Below are positions 63,449-64,000 of a DNA stretch of 64,000 nucleotides, piece by piece. The position numbers were made by a program, and so were the translations under genes. The notes beneath the pieces were generated by a model, which was not told where the DNA came from, made no database searches, and saw nothing but the letters and a program-made list of their open reading frames with translations. Source of the stretch: Mycobacterium basiliense (GTDB taxonomy: Bacteria > Actinomycetota > Actinomycetes > Mycobacteriales > Mycobacteriaceae); the NCBI RefSeq assembly GCF_900292015.1, contig NZ_LR130759.1, forward strand, positions 2,232,001 to 2,296,000, in the 5' to 3' direction. How positions within the stretch are numbered: the first letter of the stretch is position 1; the number at the start of each line of letters is the position of its first letter.

Positions 63449-64000
63449 GATCCGTTGACCATCGAGTGCAGTTCGGCCCGCAGGATCTTTCCGGTACTGC
63501 CGCGCGGCAGCTGATCGAGGATGGTGATTTCGCGGGGCACCTTGTAGTTGGCCAGGTTGTCGCGGACATGTTGCTTGAGGGTCTCCGACGTGGCCGATCC
63601 GCCGGGCTCCAACACCACGAACGCCGCCAGCCGCTGGCCATACTGCTGGTCATCCACGCCGATCACCGACGCCTCGGCCACCCCGGGATGGCCGGCCAGC
63701 GTCTTTTCCACTTCGATCGGATAGACGTTTTCGCCGCCCGAGACAATCATCTCGTCGTCGCGCCCGACCACGAACAATCGTCCGGCGTGGTCGAGGTAGC
63801 CGACGTCGCCCGACGACATGAAACCGTCGTGGAAGTCTTTGGTGCTGCCCGAGGTATAGCCATCGAATTGGCTGTCGTTGCGGACATAGATGGTCCCCAC
63901 TTCGCCGGTGGGTACCCGATTGAATTCCGGGTCCAGGATGTGGATTTCCGTTCCGTCCGCCGGCCGACCCGCGGTATCGGGCGCCGCCCGCAAGTCCGCG
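63445..64000 (-). CDS. fadD12: Acyl-CoA synthetase FadD12, C-terminal part (runs off the window)
   Basis: About 185 C-terminal codons of an ANL-superfamily ligase. The hinge and A8 motifs are GDVGYLDHAGRLFVVGRDDEMIVSGGENVYPIEVE, and the catalytic A10 lysine is in STGKILRAEL. The gene enters from beyond 64000, so the adenylation core is not seen; family length is about 500 aa. It activates fatty acids to CoA esters. lipO follows with an ATGA overlap. Confidence 0.88.
   Translation of the reverse strand, partial: ADLRAAPDTAGRPADGTEIHILDPEFNRVPTGEVGTIYVRNDSQFDGYTSGSTKDFHDGFMSSGDVGYLDHAGRLFVVGRDDEMIVSGGENVYPIEVEKTLAGHPGVAEASVIGVDDQQYGQRLAAFVVLEPGGSATSETLKQHVRDNLANYKVPREITILDQLPRGSTGKILRAELHSMVNGS

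Overview
The window is GC-rich actinobacterial DNA from a slow-growing Mycobacterium. Almost every gene has a recognisable counterpart in the M. tuberculosis lineage: lprF, a Pks18-type type III PKS, cyp132, lprG with the P55 pump, a PriA without Walker A motif, mihF and a WS/DGAT. The proteins nevertheless differ throughout from the M. tuberculosis proteins as I remember them. Genes known in M. tuberculosis are missing at several places: PE15/PPE20 after pyrF, PE_PGRS25/VapBC10 after the AraC gene, lprH and its neighbour before uvrC, Rv1424c after whiA, and Rv1375/Rv1376/Rv1378c before pyrR. The pepQ-efp-nusB block, which carries Rv253x numbers in M. tuberculosis, lies here only 14 kb from pyrR. 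I therefore read it as a close non-tuberculous relative and do not name a species. No tRNA, rRNA, intact insertion sequence or CRISPR array was seen.

Layout. 0-6 kb: end of the aro/pepQ block, with a membrane protein on the minus strand, pepQ, efp, nusB, a small membrane protein and a large PLP decarboxylase. 6-13 kb: accessory region with an FAD monooxygenase, two small type VII secretion-like genes around an AT-richer gap, a self-contained LLM oxidoreductase-TetR-AhpD operon with a clear palindromic operator, a GNAT acetyltransferase and a beta-lactamase-fold protein. 13-20 kb: lipoprotein lprF, then a lipid gene set of cytochrome-b5/desaturase fusion, type III PKS and two tandem sulfotransferases, and a convergent methyltransferase. 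20-29 kb: the pyrimidine operon pyrR-pyrB-pyrC-membrane protein-carA-carB-pyrF behind a PyrR-binding leader, with three 53-bp MIRU units between the membrane protein gene and carA. 29-33 kb: mihF, gmk, rpoZ, coaBC, metK. 33-40 kb: flavin/P450 genes with a divergent AraC regulator, and two HSL-family esterases.

40-49 kb: YhhN-like membrane protein, priA, two SAM methyltransferases flanking a MarR regulator, then fmt, rsmB and rpe. 48-55 kb: riboflavin genes ribG, ribC, ribA2 and ribH, interrupted by the convergent lprG-P55 operon and followed by a PH-like membrane protein. At 55.1-55.7 kb there is an internally deleted, frameshifted REP13E12 (DUF222) remnant directly upstream of uvrC. 55.7-60.6 kb: the tightly overlapped uvrC-rapZ-like-yvcK-whiA operon. 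60.7-64 kb: a WS/DGAT acyltransferase, the esterase lipO and the 3' part of an acyl-CoA synthetase gene that runs off the window.

The core of the window is housekeeping: pyrimidine, riboflavin, CoA, SAM, translation, repair and division genes in tight ATGA/GTGA-overlapping operons. The accessory interest lies at 7-8.4 kb (type VII-like pair), 9.4-11 kb (TetR operon), 14-19 kb (PKS/sulfotransferase cluster), 23.2 kb (MIRU mini-ORF chain) and 55 kb (REP13E12 scar).
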